Positions 9,718 to 20,892 of a stretch of DNA of 64,000 nucleotides are shown here, one piece after another. The stretch is from assembly GCA_905331475.1 (NCBI GenBank), contig CAJNYU010002703.1:1-64000 (forward strand), read 5' to 3'. The DNA comes from Rotaria socialis (taxonomy: Eukaryota > Rotifera > Eurotatoria > Philodinida > Philodinidae). Under the pieces are notes generated by a model. The model was not told the DNA's origin. It worked only from the letters and a program-made list of their open reading frames with translations, and searched no databases. Position 1 is the first letter of the stretch. Each line of letters opens with the position of its first letter. The position numbers were made by a program, and so were the translations under genes.

Positions 9718-12521
9718 TGTTCAGATGAACAATTTGAGAATTTCTTTTTCTAGGACAAATAAAAAAAAATCAATACTGTAATTGTTAATCGAGTGTTTGC
9801 TAACTTACTTGATAAGCGACGACTTATCTAATTTCGATTAAGAAAAAAGAGAAATTTTCTTTCTAATCGTCTTTTAGTTTCGAATATTGACGATAAATAA
9901 CAATGATTATGAGTGAAACAAAACCATCTCACATAATTGACCAACAAGACAATCAATGAGAAATAAATGCAAATAGTAAGGTGCAGACCAGACAAACATG
10001 AATGTTACTGATTCATCTCTTTTTACACCAATCAGCTCGTATTCCATGTCATACTACTTACTTTTTTTCTTCTCCGTTCCGTTGTCGTTCAACTTCAACT
10101 ATATTTCATAGTGGCATGATACATTTTTCTTATTTTCCACACTAATTTACTTTGTCGAAAAGATTTAGATCTTTGAAAATTTTTCTTAACTTTAGATACC
10201 AGAGTTTGTTTGAACCGATTCAGATGCTGGTTTCCATGAATAAAATGTTTTATTGTAATTTTACCAAGATATTAGAAAGAATATAAAAACGAACCTTTTT
10301 TTATTTCGAATTAATACTGACTAAAACAAGCTTTTCTCTTCATATTTAGATTGATGATCTGTTTGGGTTCAGATTTAAAATATTGAGAAATATTAGTAAT
10401 CATTTGTCAAGTTTTGTCTTGGGAGAAAGAACTTATTTTTCATGAATAAACCAACGCACTAAACTGCAAGCGTCTACATTCTTTTTCAGTCAATCTTAAA
10501 GGGAACGGAGCAACGATCTAATTCTGAATAATTGAGCGCTCGCCGTAAATTTATTTAACATACAATGGACGTTGAGCGTCTTTTTATTTTGTGACCATAA
10601 AAAAGAGTCGTTGCTTTTTAATATAAAAATATAGAAACGATCTGGCTTAATTTTTCTCTCATATGAAACTTTTATTCATTATGTCGATAATAATTATGTC
10701 AAACACATATTACACCTTATCTTCTTTTTCACTAATACAATAAAAAAAATATGTGAAGCGTACTTTTATCAAATGATATTAGTGCACACATTTGACTTCA
10801 AATCATGGCACAACATAAAAGTTGAAACTATATCTACCGTACACAATACGAAGTACGTAATTAACAAGAAGAGCACAATCTGACTCGAAGGGTGATGTCC
10901 CTCAAATTATCTATTCTGGAATTCGCATGAAATTATTTCTTTCAATCAATATTAATGCAATTTTGAAAGTTTTCTCTTGAATTTTTTTCCGTGAAATTAT
11001 TGATCAAAATATTATTTAGGAATCCATTCCAATTGACGTTTGTGAATTCATGATGGCCCTTTTGTCTTGAATACTTTAACTATTCATGTCATATAAATTA
11101 TATAAGTAGTTAACGTAATTTTTCTTGAAAAGAATAATCGTTTGTTTTAGTCTTAGAGGAAAACACACTCTTTATCTTTGAAATAGGATAGCTATGATTA
11201 CAATTTCTAATCGACTGTTCGCAAGCGACGACTAACGTTTTCTCTCCATTCAGGAATTTGATTCTAAAAGTCAAACAAATTATTGCATCTCTTTAAGAGT
11301 TAGATTCATTCCTATATTGATATTGATCTGCATATTATAGAAAAAATTCAGAATTCCGTTCGCGCAATATGAATTTCGCCTTACGAGAGAAGTATCTACC
11401 AAACTGTTACATAAGCTTATCTGAAACTGGAAGTGTACGCCATATCACAATTCAATGGAAACTGTTAAATATGCATTTATTCCGAGATAGGACACCTATG
11501 AAATAATACGTAACGTATTATGCGTGATTTCTCTAGTTGAAATATGTTAAGTTGACAAATATATCGGACATATCCTTCCATTTGCTGTCGAATCCTTATA
11601 GAATATTCTATCAAACATCGAATAAGTAAATTCAAAACACATTGACCGTTGACCTATGCTTTTCATGTTGCTTTATTTCTTAGTATGTAAATACAATATC
11701 ATTTACACTACTGAGTAATTCTTCTTCCTTGGGGTGCGAACGAGTTATTTTTTAAGCTGATTAGTGATCTCTTTTGATCATATGATTTGGATGATCCAAA
11801 AATGAAAATAGATCAATGTGAAAAAGAGTTCGGACCTAAAGAGCAAATAAATTAATATGAAAGAAAGTATAAATTAATATAAAGGAGAAAGTCGTTTCGA
11901 CTTGAAGAGAAAATAAATTGATATAAAAGAGAAAGTAGTTTGAACCTAAAGCGAAAATAGATCAGTATAAAAGAGAAAATAGATGATTGCATTTAGAATG
12001 TTTTATTCAGTGTACAAATAAATTAAAATCGTTTACAAAAGTAGCGAAGAAAATTTCCAGGGAGAAAGCTATAACGAAAAAAAATTTGAGCGGGGGAAAT
12101 CCTCCGCTCATCGTAAACTATGTTAGATATGTTTTACTTAACCTTCATATTTTAACTTCAGTGTACTGTATTTAACGAGCGAAAACGTTCTCTTTTAACT
12201 GAAAAAATCTTCATTAAGAAATGAGTTACTTATTGACATGCAAATATATAAATTTATTAATAGATAGCAATTTTCTTTTAAACAGTCATAATCAATGAAT
12301 AAGAAGTAAAGAAAACTATATTATAGGTAAAATTTATTACCATAAAAAAAGTAACGTCAGAGAGTCAATTCATGTCGGGATGAGAGATAGGCTAACTTCA
12401 ACATTGTATGTTGGACGCTGCTTGATTTTTTGATATATTTATTTTTGAACAAAAAATAGGAAATATCAAATCGTGTACACGGCATCAGTTAATTTCAGAG
12501 AAAGATGTGTCTGACACATCA
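9718..12521. other. AT-rich intergenic stretch with minor repeats
   Basis: No gene is seen on either strand. It contains a degenerate tandem array at 11801-11985 and a 9-bp hairpin (12088-12109, one mismatch, AAAT loop). Short open frames here have unremarkable composition. Confidence 0.5.
11801..11985. repeat. Degenerate tandem repeat
   Basis: Units carrying GAAAATAGATCAGTATAAAA and AAAGAGAAAGTNGTTTNNACCT words recur three to four times with changes, at a spacing of roughly 55-65 bp. Purine-rich on the plus strand. No coding sense is seen. Confidence 0.55.
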
Positions 12522-13934
12522 TTAGTCTTGAAACATTTCTCGTAATGAATGCATTGTGACATCGCACAATTTCTCAATGGTGTTTTGTGAAAACACAGGA
12601 ATAGGTCCAAGACACATAATCGTTAAAACTCCGTTGACTGTTTGAATGGAAGTAAGTGGCATACCTCCTCGAATCATATTCATGCAAGGCATCATCGCTG
12701 TGAGTTTCCACCTGCCGTAACGTTCGTGAAATGGCAAAATGCCCCAACTGGTAACTATACAAGTCACAGGATCCGCAGGATTTGGTGGGTTCATAACTTT
12801 GGGATAGATACTCCCTAAAATCATGCCAAGAGCAAGGACGTGACCAGCGTTGATTGACATCTTTACATGGCGACCAAACGCTTGTGCAAGATGCCACCTA
12901 CTCTCAGTTGTCGTTGGTACATCTCTTATGGGCAGTGTGAACATCATCGTCGCTGATGCGTGAACGCTGAGGTCATGATTGGGAACAGGAGGCACACATC
13001 GTTTGCGCGTATCAGCACTAATGGAAAAGTTCAGTACACTTGTTGAATTGGCGTGGCCATTAACTAATGTAGAAGTGGCGCACATGAGGGCACTACTGAC
13101 AGCTGATGTAACTGTCACACCCATTTGATGACACTTTTCTATCAGTTTTTGCGTATCTTCCTTATTCAAGATGCCGTAAGCGGCTTCAGTGTGGCAATGG
13201 GTGGCCATATCAATCAATGGAAAATCAATATTAGCCAAAGGAATCTTACAAACGGTCGACCTTGTGGTCGCATATAGGTACAAGGTCGCTAAAATAAATT
13301 TCGAAAGTATGAAGAGTCTGCCTAATATTGATAGACTTTTTTTGATTGCAGTTTCCATAGTCAACGGCCAGTTCAACGACCTGGTAAACATGTTTTCATC
13401 GCCACCACTCAAAGACACGAGAAGCTCGTGTGCCACAACACTCAAAGAGATTCCATCGCACACACTGTGCTCGCATATGATTACAACTTCGCGTGGGCCA
13501 TTATCATCACCATCGTCATTTGGATCCTGCAGAAGCCAGAATTCGACGAGTCCTTCCCCGATTACCGTGGTCTTCTTTTCTCGCTTTCGCCATTCCGTAC
13601 GCCAGAAATGAAGATACTCATCACGGTTCCGCGGTATTTCTCGAATTGTGAGACGAAGTGTGTCGTCTTCATCCAGAAGATAACTACCTGGTTCTACGCT
13701 ACGCATTCGAAGACGACTTCGAAGAATAGGATGACGACGTTGCAGGCGCCCAACAGCTGCAGTTAGCATTTCCATAGATATGTATGGTCCTTGCAAATGG
13801 AGAACTTCAACAACTTTCATATAACCTTGCTGCTGTTGTGAGAGCTTCATTAGAGCGTTTTCTGCTGATCCCAAAACCCGTTGGTTCGAGTTGACGTCAT
13901 GCGAGCCTCGGTAAAACCAGGACCACATATGCAC
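12522..13934 (-). CDS. Condensation-domain / alcohol acetyltransferase-like acyltransferase
   Basis: A single-exon 470-aa protein. The catalytic HxxxDG motif is present as HSVCDG (about residues 155-160), preceded by VVIICE. N-terminal features typical of the fold are the LQGPY and LQRRHPILRSRL region (about 45-75), and the C-terminal half has TSWGILPFHERYG. These features fit the chloramphenicol-acetyltransferase-like superfamily: NRPS condensation domains, PapA5-type and yeast alcohol O-acetyltransferase-type enzymes. The histidine would activate an alcohol or amine for acyl transfer from a thioester. Length fits a stand-alone enzyme; no carrier or adenylation domain adjoins it. A hydrophobic stretch (FILSKFILATLYLYA, about 220) may contact membrane. 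The gene lacks introns and looks more GC-rich than its surroundings, which suggests transfer from bacteria or fungi (inference). The substrate cannot be read from sequence. Confidence 0.7.
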   Translation of the reverse strand: MHMWSWFYRGSHDVNSNQRVLGSAENALMKLSQQQQGYMKVVEVLHLQGPYISMEMLTAAVGRLQRRHPILRSRLRMRSVEPGSYLLDEDDTLRLTIREIPRNRDEYLHFWRTEWRKREKKTTVIGEGLVEFWLLQDPNDDGDDNGPREVVIICEHSVCDGISLSVVAHELLVSLSGGDENMFTRSLNWPLTMETAIKKSLSILGRLFILSKFILATLYLYATTRSTVCKIPLANIDFPLIDMATHCHTEAAYGILNKEDTQKLIEKCHQMGVTVTSAVSSALMCATSTLVNGHANSTSVLNFSISADTRKRCVPPVPNHDLSVHASATMMFTLPIRDVPTTTESRWHLAQAFGRHVKMSINAGHVLALGMILGSIYPKVMNPPNPADPVTCIVTSWGILPFHERYGRWKLTAMMPCMNMIRGGMPLTSIQTVNGVLTIMCLGPIPVFSQNTIEKLCDVTMHSLREMFQD

Positions 13935-14269
13935 AAGAAGAATTGATTATCAGTTAGCTAAATAAAGAGATACATTCGATTGATCGATGATTGCATGAAA
14001 TTAGAAAGCATAACATCAAACTGAATTTCAAATAATATACGTCCCATGTCGGAGAAATCGCCGATTAATCGCCGACTTTTTAATGATATTATAATATTGA
14101 AAAATAATCATAGAAAGCGTTTTTTCTAAGAAAAAACAGTATAAAAAATGAATTCCATATTTTCGGGAACCTTTTTTCCTATGTTCTTCTCTAGACTGTG
14201 TGAGAGTTACACCTATATCTTGATCTGTGTTATCTGATATCATATTTAGATATTAAATCTGCTATCTCT

Positions 14270-14326
14270 TAGATTCGAACTCGATACCTCAGCTAGAAAG
14301 ACCAATGTATTATCCATTACCCAGGA
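14270..14326 (-). ncRNA. tRNA-Arg-like relic (tRNA pseudogene or SINE head)
   Basis: On the minus strand an A-box-like GGGTAATGGATAATACATTG is followed by a TTTCTAG anticodon-like loop and a B-box-like GAGTTCGAATC (14271-14283). This is the order and spacing of an arginine tRNA. The T stem and acceptor stem do not pair well, so it is not a working tRNA. It sits inside the inverted-repeat element. Confidence 0.4.
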
Positions 14327-14334
14327 GAATGAAT

Positions 14335-14512
14335 CCTAGCCTAGGATCCGATGAGTTCCGATCGGTTCCTATTGGAATCCGACGGAGCTCTTCGGAAGGC
14401 GCTATAAAACTGTCGGATTCGACATTGATTCCTCAACCAGGAATCCAACGGGATTTCGTCGGATTGTAGGACCCGATAGAATCCGATGGGTTCGGTATCG
14501 GATTGATTCACC
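14335..14512. repeat. Segment of iterated AATCCGA/TCGGATT words
   Basis: About a dozen variants of GAATCCGA, TCGGATT and CCGATGGG occur in both orientations within 180 bp, which gives many possible foldbacks. The composition differs from the AT-rich flanks. Confidence 0.5.
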
Positions 14513-14780
14513 TAAGTAAACTATACTTACTATATTTATCTTACTTTGAAAACGTTATATAAATTAAACGGAGCAGCGACGAAAATTTTCTCAAATTTTT
14601 TCTCTTTAATTTTAATTGCTTATTTCTCTTAATGTCTAACAGACAGGCGATTATGAGCATGGGTATTAATTTATCTTTATTATTCACTTATAATAAACGA
14701 TAAATGCAAAATAAATAAATAAAATCCTTATTTCAAAAGGTGAAGATAAATAAAATCTTCATTTAAAAAAAAAGAAATTA

Positions 14781-14920
14781 CCAATTAATCGCGATTAATC
14801 ATTCTGATTTTTGTGCGATTACAATCAATCGCGATTAGTCATTCTGATTTTTGTGCGATTACGATCAAACGCGATTAGTCATTCTGATTTTTGTGCGATT
14901 ACGATTAATCACGATTTTAC
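14781..14920. repeat. 40-bp tandem repeat, about 3.5 units
   Basis: ATTCTGATTTTTGTGCGATT recurs at 14801, 14841 and 14881 exactly 40 bp apart, alternating with AATCGCGATTARTC. It lies just inside the right end of the inverted-repeat element, where arrays of transposase-binding sites are often found. Confidence 0.8.
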
Positions 14921-14971
14921 GTTCATTTTTTGATAAATCACTAAAATCGCGGCGATTTTCACGACATGGGG

Positions 14972-16019
14972 TATATCATAGAAATTTGTCAACCAACAGC
15001 TGAGTCAGTTTCATGCTGGTTTTTTTATGCGAGATACTACCTGATGATTATATCAATGATGCCAGAAATAAACTAATCAAAAGATGCTCATTTAGTTTCA
15101 TGTGGAAAGTTCTTCACTGCCGGACAACAACAACATCTGTGTTGAAACTTGAAAAAACTCAGAATTTGAAGTGTTCAATTTGTTTGTGAATTTCCCAGCA
15201 TAGCTAGTTTAGCGAGGAATCTATCCCAATCGAATTAGAATGTTTAATGTTCGGATTCCGATTGAATAGAATGATATTTTCAATAATTGATAAGTCTCGC
15301 AAGTAGTTGATAATCATAATTAAAATTTGATTAATCACAGGCGAAGTCGAAAAAGTAGCGTGATTACTAGGGGCATCAGGATTTCGCTATTGGTAACAGG
15401 ACGCTTGATGCAGTGAAGTGGGTGCTCAGTCGCCCTCATGATTCTGCCACTAGATGCAGAAGGACGAAGTAGTATCTTCAAATCGAGAGCTAACTTTTGA
15501 TTAATCGTTGTGAAGATGCTACATGCAAGCAGCAGTAAAATTAATAGTTAAGAGTCGCGAGTGGTAATCTCATGGTGTTGTACTCCCTGTGGAGTTGAAT
15601 TCAACCCTGATAGATCTCAAGAAATATGTGGAGAGTTTATCGAAAGCTGAAAAACTATTTAAATCATAAATCTAGTCAAAGTTTTAAACGATGGAAAATT
15701 ACATGCAACGCATCACAACAACTTAGAATTTCATGGAAACATTTTTACTCATGCCTTTCAATTTAATAACTAGAAGTCAGATCTTCGGCGTTTTGAGTTC
15801 ATTGTTATCATATGAAATGTTCGCCATTAGATGCTCGTTGTTTCTAGAATACTAAGTAAGTTTGTCTCAACTCTTTATCTTATAAAATTTAGACTCTTAT
15901 TGCACATTATAATAACAATTTCTAATAGCTTTACACTCTTATTATTCTGCTTTTCATACATAATTTAAATGGCTGCCATTTAAAGTGGTGAGTAAAAAAC
16001 CCAGGACAATGATTGCTGA
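14972..16019. other. AT-rich intergenic stretch
   Basis: No gene, RNA or clear repeat is recognised. It runs up to a boundary at about 16000 where CCGG-rich sequence begins abruptly. Confidence 0.4.
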
Positions 16020-16275
16020 AGCAGTATTCCGTGAATTTCTGGCGAAAACCTGCAAGAAACTCGCTGTTTCCGACCGGAACCCACCGGGAATCGTCCGGAA
16101 TTCGATGCAGGAATCCGGAAACCGTATCCGGCTACCAGTTTTGACAGATTCCTCTCGATTCCGACCGGAGCCGGATAAATCCGATCACCGGATCCATTCA
16201 CCGGAATAGTGCTTCCAAGAAATCTCCGGAATATCACAGAACCGACCGTTTCCGGGACCGGAATCTTCGACCTGG
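16020..16275. repeat. CCGGA-word-rich segment
   Basis: TCCGGAA, CCGGAAT, ACCGGA and their complements occur more than a dozen times in about 250 bp, many of them as small inverted pairs. Open frames on both strands here follow the repeat and are not taken as genes. It is probably a fragment of a short-word, foldback-rich repeat family. Confidence 0.5.
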
Positions 16276-18098
16276 GTGTAATTAATTTTTTACAACTTCT
16301 TCAATGCCACGAATCGCACCATCATGTTAGTCGTGCCCAGTTTCCCTTTCATAAACTGTTACTTAATGATACTATTTGCATTATATTATAGATGAATACG
16401 TGTAGGACATAGATTTTCACTTGATGCGTCTGCTTCACTAACATTACTAAATCCACGTTTTTACTCAACATGTCGATTTCTTTTTTTCAAGGATTCTTTT
16501 ATTTCCATTTATTCCTTAATCTACTTCTACGACATCTTCATCTGATATATTACTTTCATATTCAACAAGTTGAATCATTTGTATATAAACATAAAATATG
16601 TTAGTTTTATTTGAAAAATATTCAATATTTATATATGAAGATGAATAAAGATAGAGATCAAACAAGAAATCTAGAAGCTTCTTTTGTTTGATTTAAGACA
16701 ATGAACAAAAATAAGAGTTAAAATAATGATTTTTCTAATTATTTAATTTACTGATCGTTTCATTGACTCTATTAACCATAAACTATGCTTCCACTGTTTA
16801 TAAACATGTGTTGAAAATAACGAGTCATTTATAAGAAGTTGACATTTTCAATTACAAAAAATTTAATCATATATTTTAGATCTCCATTGATGTCAGTACA
16901 CGATAAAAACCACGAGACAGAAAAAATATGAAAATAAACAATGACAAGCGCTATAGTGATGAAATAGAACTCTCATATAACTACTAATATGATTAGGAAG
17001 TAGATATAACTAATCGAGTGTTTCATTTGACTGTTTGAACCGTTATAGGTGGCATAAAGAAAAAATGATCGGTTCTAATTATAAATCGCATCACAACACT
17101 GTTTGGAGATAAAACTCATAGAAACCAAACACTATAGTGCTGACTGATAAATATTTCAAGTCAGTCTTTATCAGTAGGCTAGCAAGTCCACTTCACTCTA
17201 ACGTTTTCAAGCCGGTACCATTCCTGCGATATAATTCATAATCATACTTTTCTCAGGCTAAGGACTATGATAGGATAAATATGATTAGTCTAGTAATAGT
17301 TACCGTCAAGAAATATCCACGGGCGATCAAGTTAGAGAACGAATGAGTAAATATTCATTAGTTACACATGCGAGAAGCGCACGTTTATATCTCTTTTTTT
17401 TGTGATCGCTGATGCGTAGCTCATGTTTTCTTGCTTCTAAACAAGAAGAAAGTGAGAAGGCAAATTGGTAGGTAGAATAGTCAATGAGCAATGATTCTTG
17501 GGGGGTGGGTGTGGGTATGGGTGTGACCATTCGCGTTTGAATTTGTGCTGTTGTTGTTGGTGTCAATGAACTGCAGCGTGTAAATCACACAAGAATGCGG
17601 ACTCCTCTATTAATATTGATACGTTTTTTAAAAATGATTAATCTAAGGATATAAGCAAAGCTAATTTCATGGTGAAAAAGTAAAAAAGAACTCTTTAGCA
17701 TGTTTTTCTAACAGAAAGGAGAACCCATTAATGCCGTAATACTGGCTTAAGTCACTTGTAAATTCACGAAAGAGTAAAGATAATAAGACTTTAGAAATAT
17801 ATTGAAATCGATTTCGTAAAAAACCTAGAGTTTTTTGTATGTTCTCTACAGAAATAATCGAAAAAAACGTTGTTAAACGCGACAAGTGTGTCTAGTGATT
17901 GTTTGACACCATTCTCAGATTAAATCTAAAATAAGTAATCTTTACAGATTGTTTCATCCGATCTTGTAAGAAATACTGATTCCACCCCTCATCATCATCA
18001 TCAAAGCGTATTCAGCTATTATATTATTCAATTGTTTTTATTTATTGACTGATGTACACGTTGACATTGTTCAACTAGACAAGAGTCTTGAATAGAAC
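16276..18098. other. Intergenic stretch
   Basis: No gene is seen. It contains a G/T-rich patch at 17498-17527 with TGTGGG and TATGGG words. The rest is ordinary AT-rich DNA. Confidence 0.4.
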
Positions 18099-18722
18099 TT
18101 ATTGGAACTGCTTCGTATCAATGCCAAGTTTTTCGGCATAAGCATCTCCGTAGTAGACTAAAAGTTCCTCTCCGACTTCGATATTTCGAATTGACAGGTA
18201 AAAAATATCACCATGATCTATAAAAACAACAATATATAAGTAGTTTCACCGGAAACTATGTACGAATATCATCTTACACACTAATGACATGAGATTTCGT
18301 TGAGCAAAATTGTTTGGACAATTGACGAATCGAAGCCAATTCGAATTTTTTGGGTCAACTGCATCGATGTAATACATAACATTACCCGACTTGTCTAGCA
18401 CCTATACAAACATAAAAAATACGGGTGTCAAGCTGTTTACACATACATTCCAAGCATAGCTGCTTGCTCCGTGAATGAGGTCAACGCTTCGCTTATAGCC
18501 AACGTAAGGACCAAAATAACTGAAACGTGCGATGCGACGAGATGCAAATACTCCTAGACCCTTATAAAAACAAATTATTTATTTTCATTTGTGTAATACT
18601 GTTTATAATATATATAGATTACTTACAGCGTTCGGAAGAGAACTTTTAGCAATGTAGACGGTGTCCGTTGGAGTTGTTGCGAGAGCATAAGAATTGGAAT
18701 CGACAAGAGAAGGATAAATTAC
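18099..18722 (-). CDS. PRDM-like SET-domain protein (5' end unresolved)
   Basis: Four exons join exactly in frame: 18722-18627, 18560-18447, 18401-18278 and 18217-18099 (stop 18101-18099). The product carries a PR/SET domain: GLGVFASRRI with FGPYVG, then SYAWNV, MYYIDAVDP, NWLRFVNCP and IEVGEELLVYYGDAYAEKLGI. This is closest to the PRDM9/PRDM7 type of lysine methyltransferase; these substitute GEELLVYYG-like text for the classical NHSC region. No zinc fingers follow, so it is a SET-only member. Introns are about 60-70 bp. No start codon is found in exon 1; the frame opens at an acceptor at 18723, so an upstream exon is missing, possibly the one at 18838-18977. Methyltransferase activity is inferred from family. 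Confidence 0.7.
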
Positions 18723-18837
18723 CTAAATATTCTTTGCAGTGATACATATCGAACAAATCACTATGCAAAGTTGACTCCAAGACAACACCAGAACAACTAG
18801 GGAAGATCTATGTGCTGTAAAATTTACAACAGTTTTT

Positions 18838-19124
18838 TCAAATCATATCACAAATATTTTTCCTTTCAGTCAGACATAGCACTTGATACTCATAGATAAA
18901 TCTCTGGTAGTTCGCTCTCAACTCTGTGAATTCTAAATTATTTTTTAATTTATTTACATCCTCCAGTACTTTCTTGCCTGTGAATCACGAATATGAATTA
19001 AGTCAAATCGAAGTTTGTTTCTGGGTGAAGTTTTGCCACTGTCTTCACAATTGCTACCGGATAGCAAGAAGAAAAATATATATGGCATCACGATGTAAAA
19101 TCTATGATCCATATAATAGCCCAT
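18838..19124 (-). CDS. Candidate two-exon small protein or 5' part of the SET gene
   Basis: Exon 1 is 19124-19058, starting MGYYMDHRFYIV with a hydrophobic run IFFFLLS. It joins at a GTAGC donor, across an intron ending TTCACAG, to exon 2 (18977-18838). The frame stays open and gives 68 residues, with a charged helical part (KKVLEDVNKLKNNLEF). It may be an independent short protein. Alternatively exon 2 splices from a weak donor after EYQ into the SET exon at 18722. A plus-strand frame over the same interval is also open, so this call is weak. Confidence 0.25.
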
Positions 19125-19199
19125 TGTGTAGAGATAGTCCTTGTACGCCTAATCGAAAATGCAAATACTCTGCAATGCAAGCAATTCAATAGTAATTTG

Positions 19200-20215
19200 T
19201 TTTATTTGAGAAAAATAAAATCGGTAGTAGCAACAAGCATATATGAGTAATAATAATAAAGTTGACAATCAATAACAAAAAAACAGAAGGAAGGCAACAA
19301 CACAAAGTAAACTACTTAGAAACATAAGATGAAGAAAGGAGTAAACAAACAATAATATATACAATTCGATTTTTAATGGCAATGTACACCATCTGGCGGC
19401 ACTAACAAATGTATAAAACAATCATATAATTGTAGTGTGATTTTGAAGAGTACGCCCCGGAGAAAACAAAACATTATACTCGTCATGAGTATTCTTAATT
19501 CATCCGAATCATAATTTCAAGGTGTCCATGCACACTCAACAACCAAAACAAAATATAAAAACATTTAGAGAATTGTACAAAGTTAAATCAACCTTCTACA
19601 TTAGCATTTTTATATCAGTGAGCGTGAGTTGTTCAGCAGATTTTTATTCATATTGAATGACTACTGAGAGAATATATACAACTGCCAGGCACTGTTTCAT
19701 CGCTTTTTTTAGCTGTAAATAAGGCTCAATGAGACTAAGAAAGTCCTAAAAGGGTTCGTATGCATAGTGTGCCTGGTTGAATATTTGATTGCCACATTGG
19801 TGTCAGAAAATGGATTTTGTTGTACTCTTTTTCAATTTCTTTTCTATATCTCGAGAAGTTGAGATCTGATAGCGCTTCACCGATATCGACATCGACACCC
19901 CATTTCGTTTCTTTCCGTTTATACGATGTGAGTGTAGATGTGAATGGCAATTAAACAAAAATGGAATGCACAAATTCATGATATTAAAATTCTTATAGCT
20001 GCAACTTTACTTTTGGTGATCACCTTGATTTCTTATTTATAATCAAAGGTATCAGCAAACTTTTGCAGCGCTTGCTTCTTAGATACATCTGTAATTCGAT
20101 TTCTTTTTAATTTATGAGTAAAACAAGAATATGATCGCTTGGATATATTAAATAATGAGTTCGAAATTTTAGCCAAGCCAATTAATTCAAATGATATTTG
20201 GTTATGTTTCTAGCT
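19200..20215. other. Intergenic stretch
   Basis: No gene can be supported. A 71-codon minus-strand frame at 19735-19950 has an ordinary amino-acid mix but matches nothing recognised. Confidence 0.35.
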
Positions 20216-20892
20216 TTAGAAATCTGCTGGACGCGTGTGATAAACTACATTTGGACTCCTACGACTCAAGATAAAGTTGCCAACATCGATTTGCTGGCGA
20301 TACACGCGTTTGGCGCTCTCCAATTCCATTTCTGCAGTAGCCTTTTCTGCTGCTTGGACCGTTTTCAATGTCGAAATGTATACTTCTTGTTCTGATTCTG
20401 CCTACTTATCATCGTTTCTGCATCATTCTTTGTCCATCTAGTAAGCGGATCACGCCATGTTGGACTCTAATGACTGATATTTCTCCGTATTACTTCTAAG
20501 ACACGCTGAGCAAGTAACTTATGATTGCAAGCACGTAGATAACGGTTTGAAATAATTTTAAATGTATGATTTTTGGGCGTTGTGCCAATGCATTTTTCGC
20601 ACAAATCAAAGCTCGTATCACATCGTTGGCAGCGGTGTCGCGTCCCGCCGAACGATTTAGTCCCACATCCATCACAAAGGATACCGAAATGTTTCAAGTC
20701 ATGAGCAAGTTTAAATGCCACGTTGTGCCATTCTGATTTTGAAAATGTATGCATCGACGGATGTTGACGTGGCATGTGCGCAATACATTTATTGCAAACA
20801 AAGAACTCATATGGACATTGATTGCAGACAAAGGGTTCATCTCTGCCATGGACGAGCACCTTTAAGCATTGACCACAATATCCAAAAAACAT
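20216..20892 (-). pseudogene. ZZ-type zinc-finger protein, apparently broken at its 3' end
   Basis: The intact part (20892-20467, 141 aa) starts MFFGYCGQC and holds two ZZ-type finger units. The first is CNQC, VCNKC with H..MH; the second is CDGCGTKSFGG, RHRCQRCDTSFDLCEKC with a following His. ZZ fingers bind protein tails such as histone H3 N-termini or SUMO. After the TAG at 20469-20467 the same frame continues SPTWRDPLTRWTKNDAETM. After a one-base shift a coding-like tail follows (AESEQEVYISTLKTVQAAEK), ending RPADF at 20216. So either the protein stops at 141 residues, or the gene has suffered a stop and a frameshift. A 27-bp intron could remove the stop but would be unusually short. Confidence 0.55.

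Larger units (their letters stand above)
14042..14971. mobile_element. Non-autonomous DNA element with ATCGCCG-type inverted ends
   Basis: The left end CCCATGTCGGAGAAATCGCC (14043 on) and the right end, read on the minus strand, CCCATGTCGTGAAAATCGCC (from 14970) form imperfect terminal inverted repeats. Inside are a tRNA-like relic, a segment rich in AATCCGA words and a 40-bp tandem array built on AATCGCGATT, the same words as the ends. No transposase frame is seen, and no clean target duplication can be assigned: the flanks share only TATAC-like words. Confidence 0.5.

Noticed and set aside
13189..13766. Plus-strand frames of 112-140 codons
   Set aside because: Antisense shadows of the condensation-domain gene.
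15980..16391. Overlapping open frames on both strands at 16 kb
   Set aside because: They follow the CCGGA word repeats and show repeated Arg/Pro/Gly composition, not a domain.
17327..17566. Minus-strand frame with PTPTP repeats
   Set aside because: Translation of a G/T-rich low-complexity patch.
19735..19950. 71-codon minus-strand frame
   Set aside because: Plausible composition, but no family, splice support or partner exon seen.
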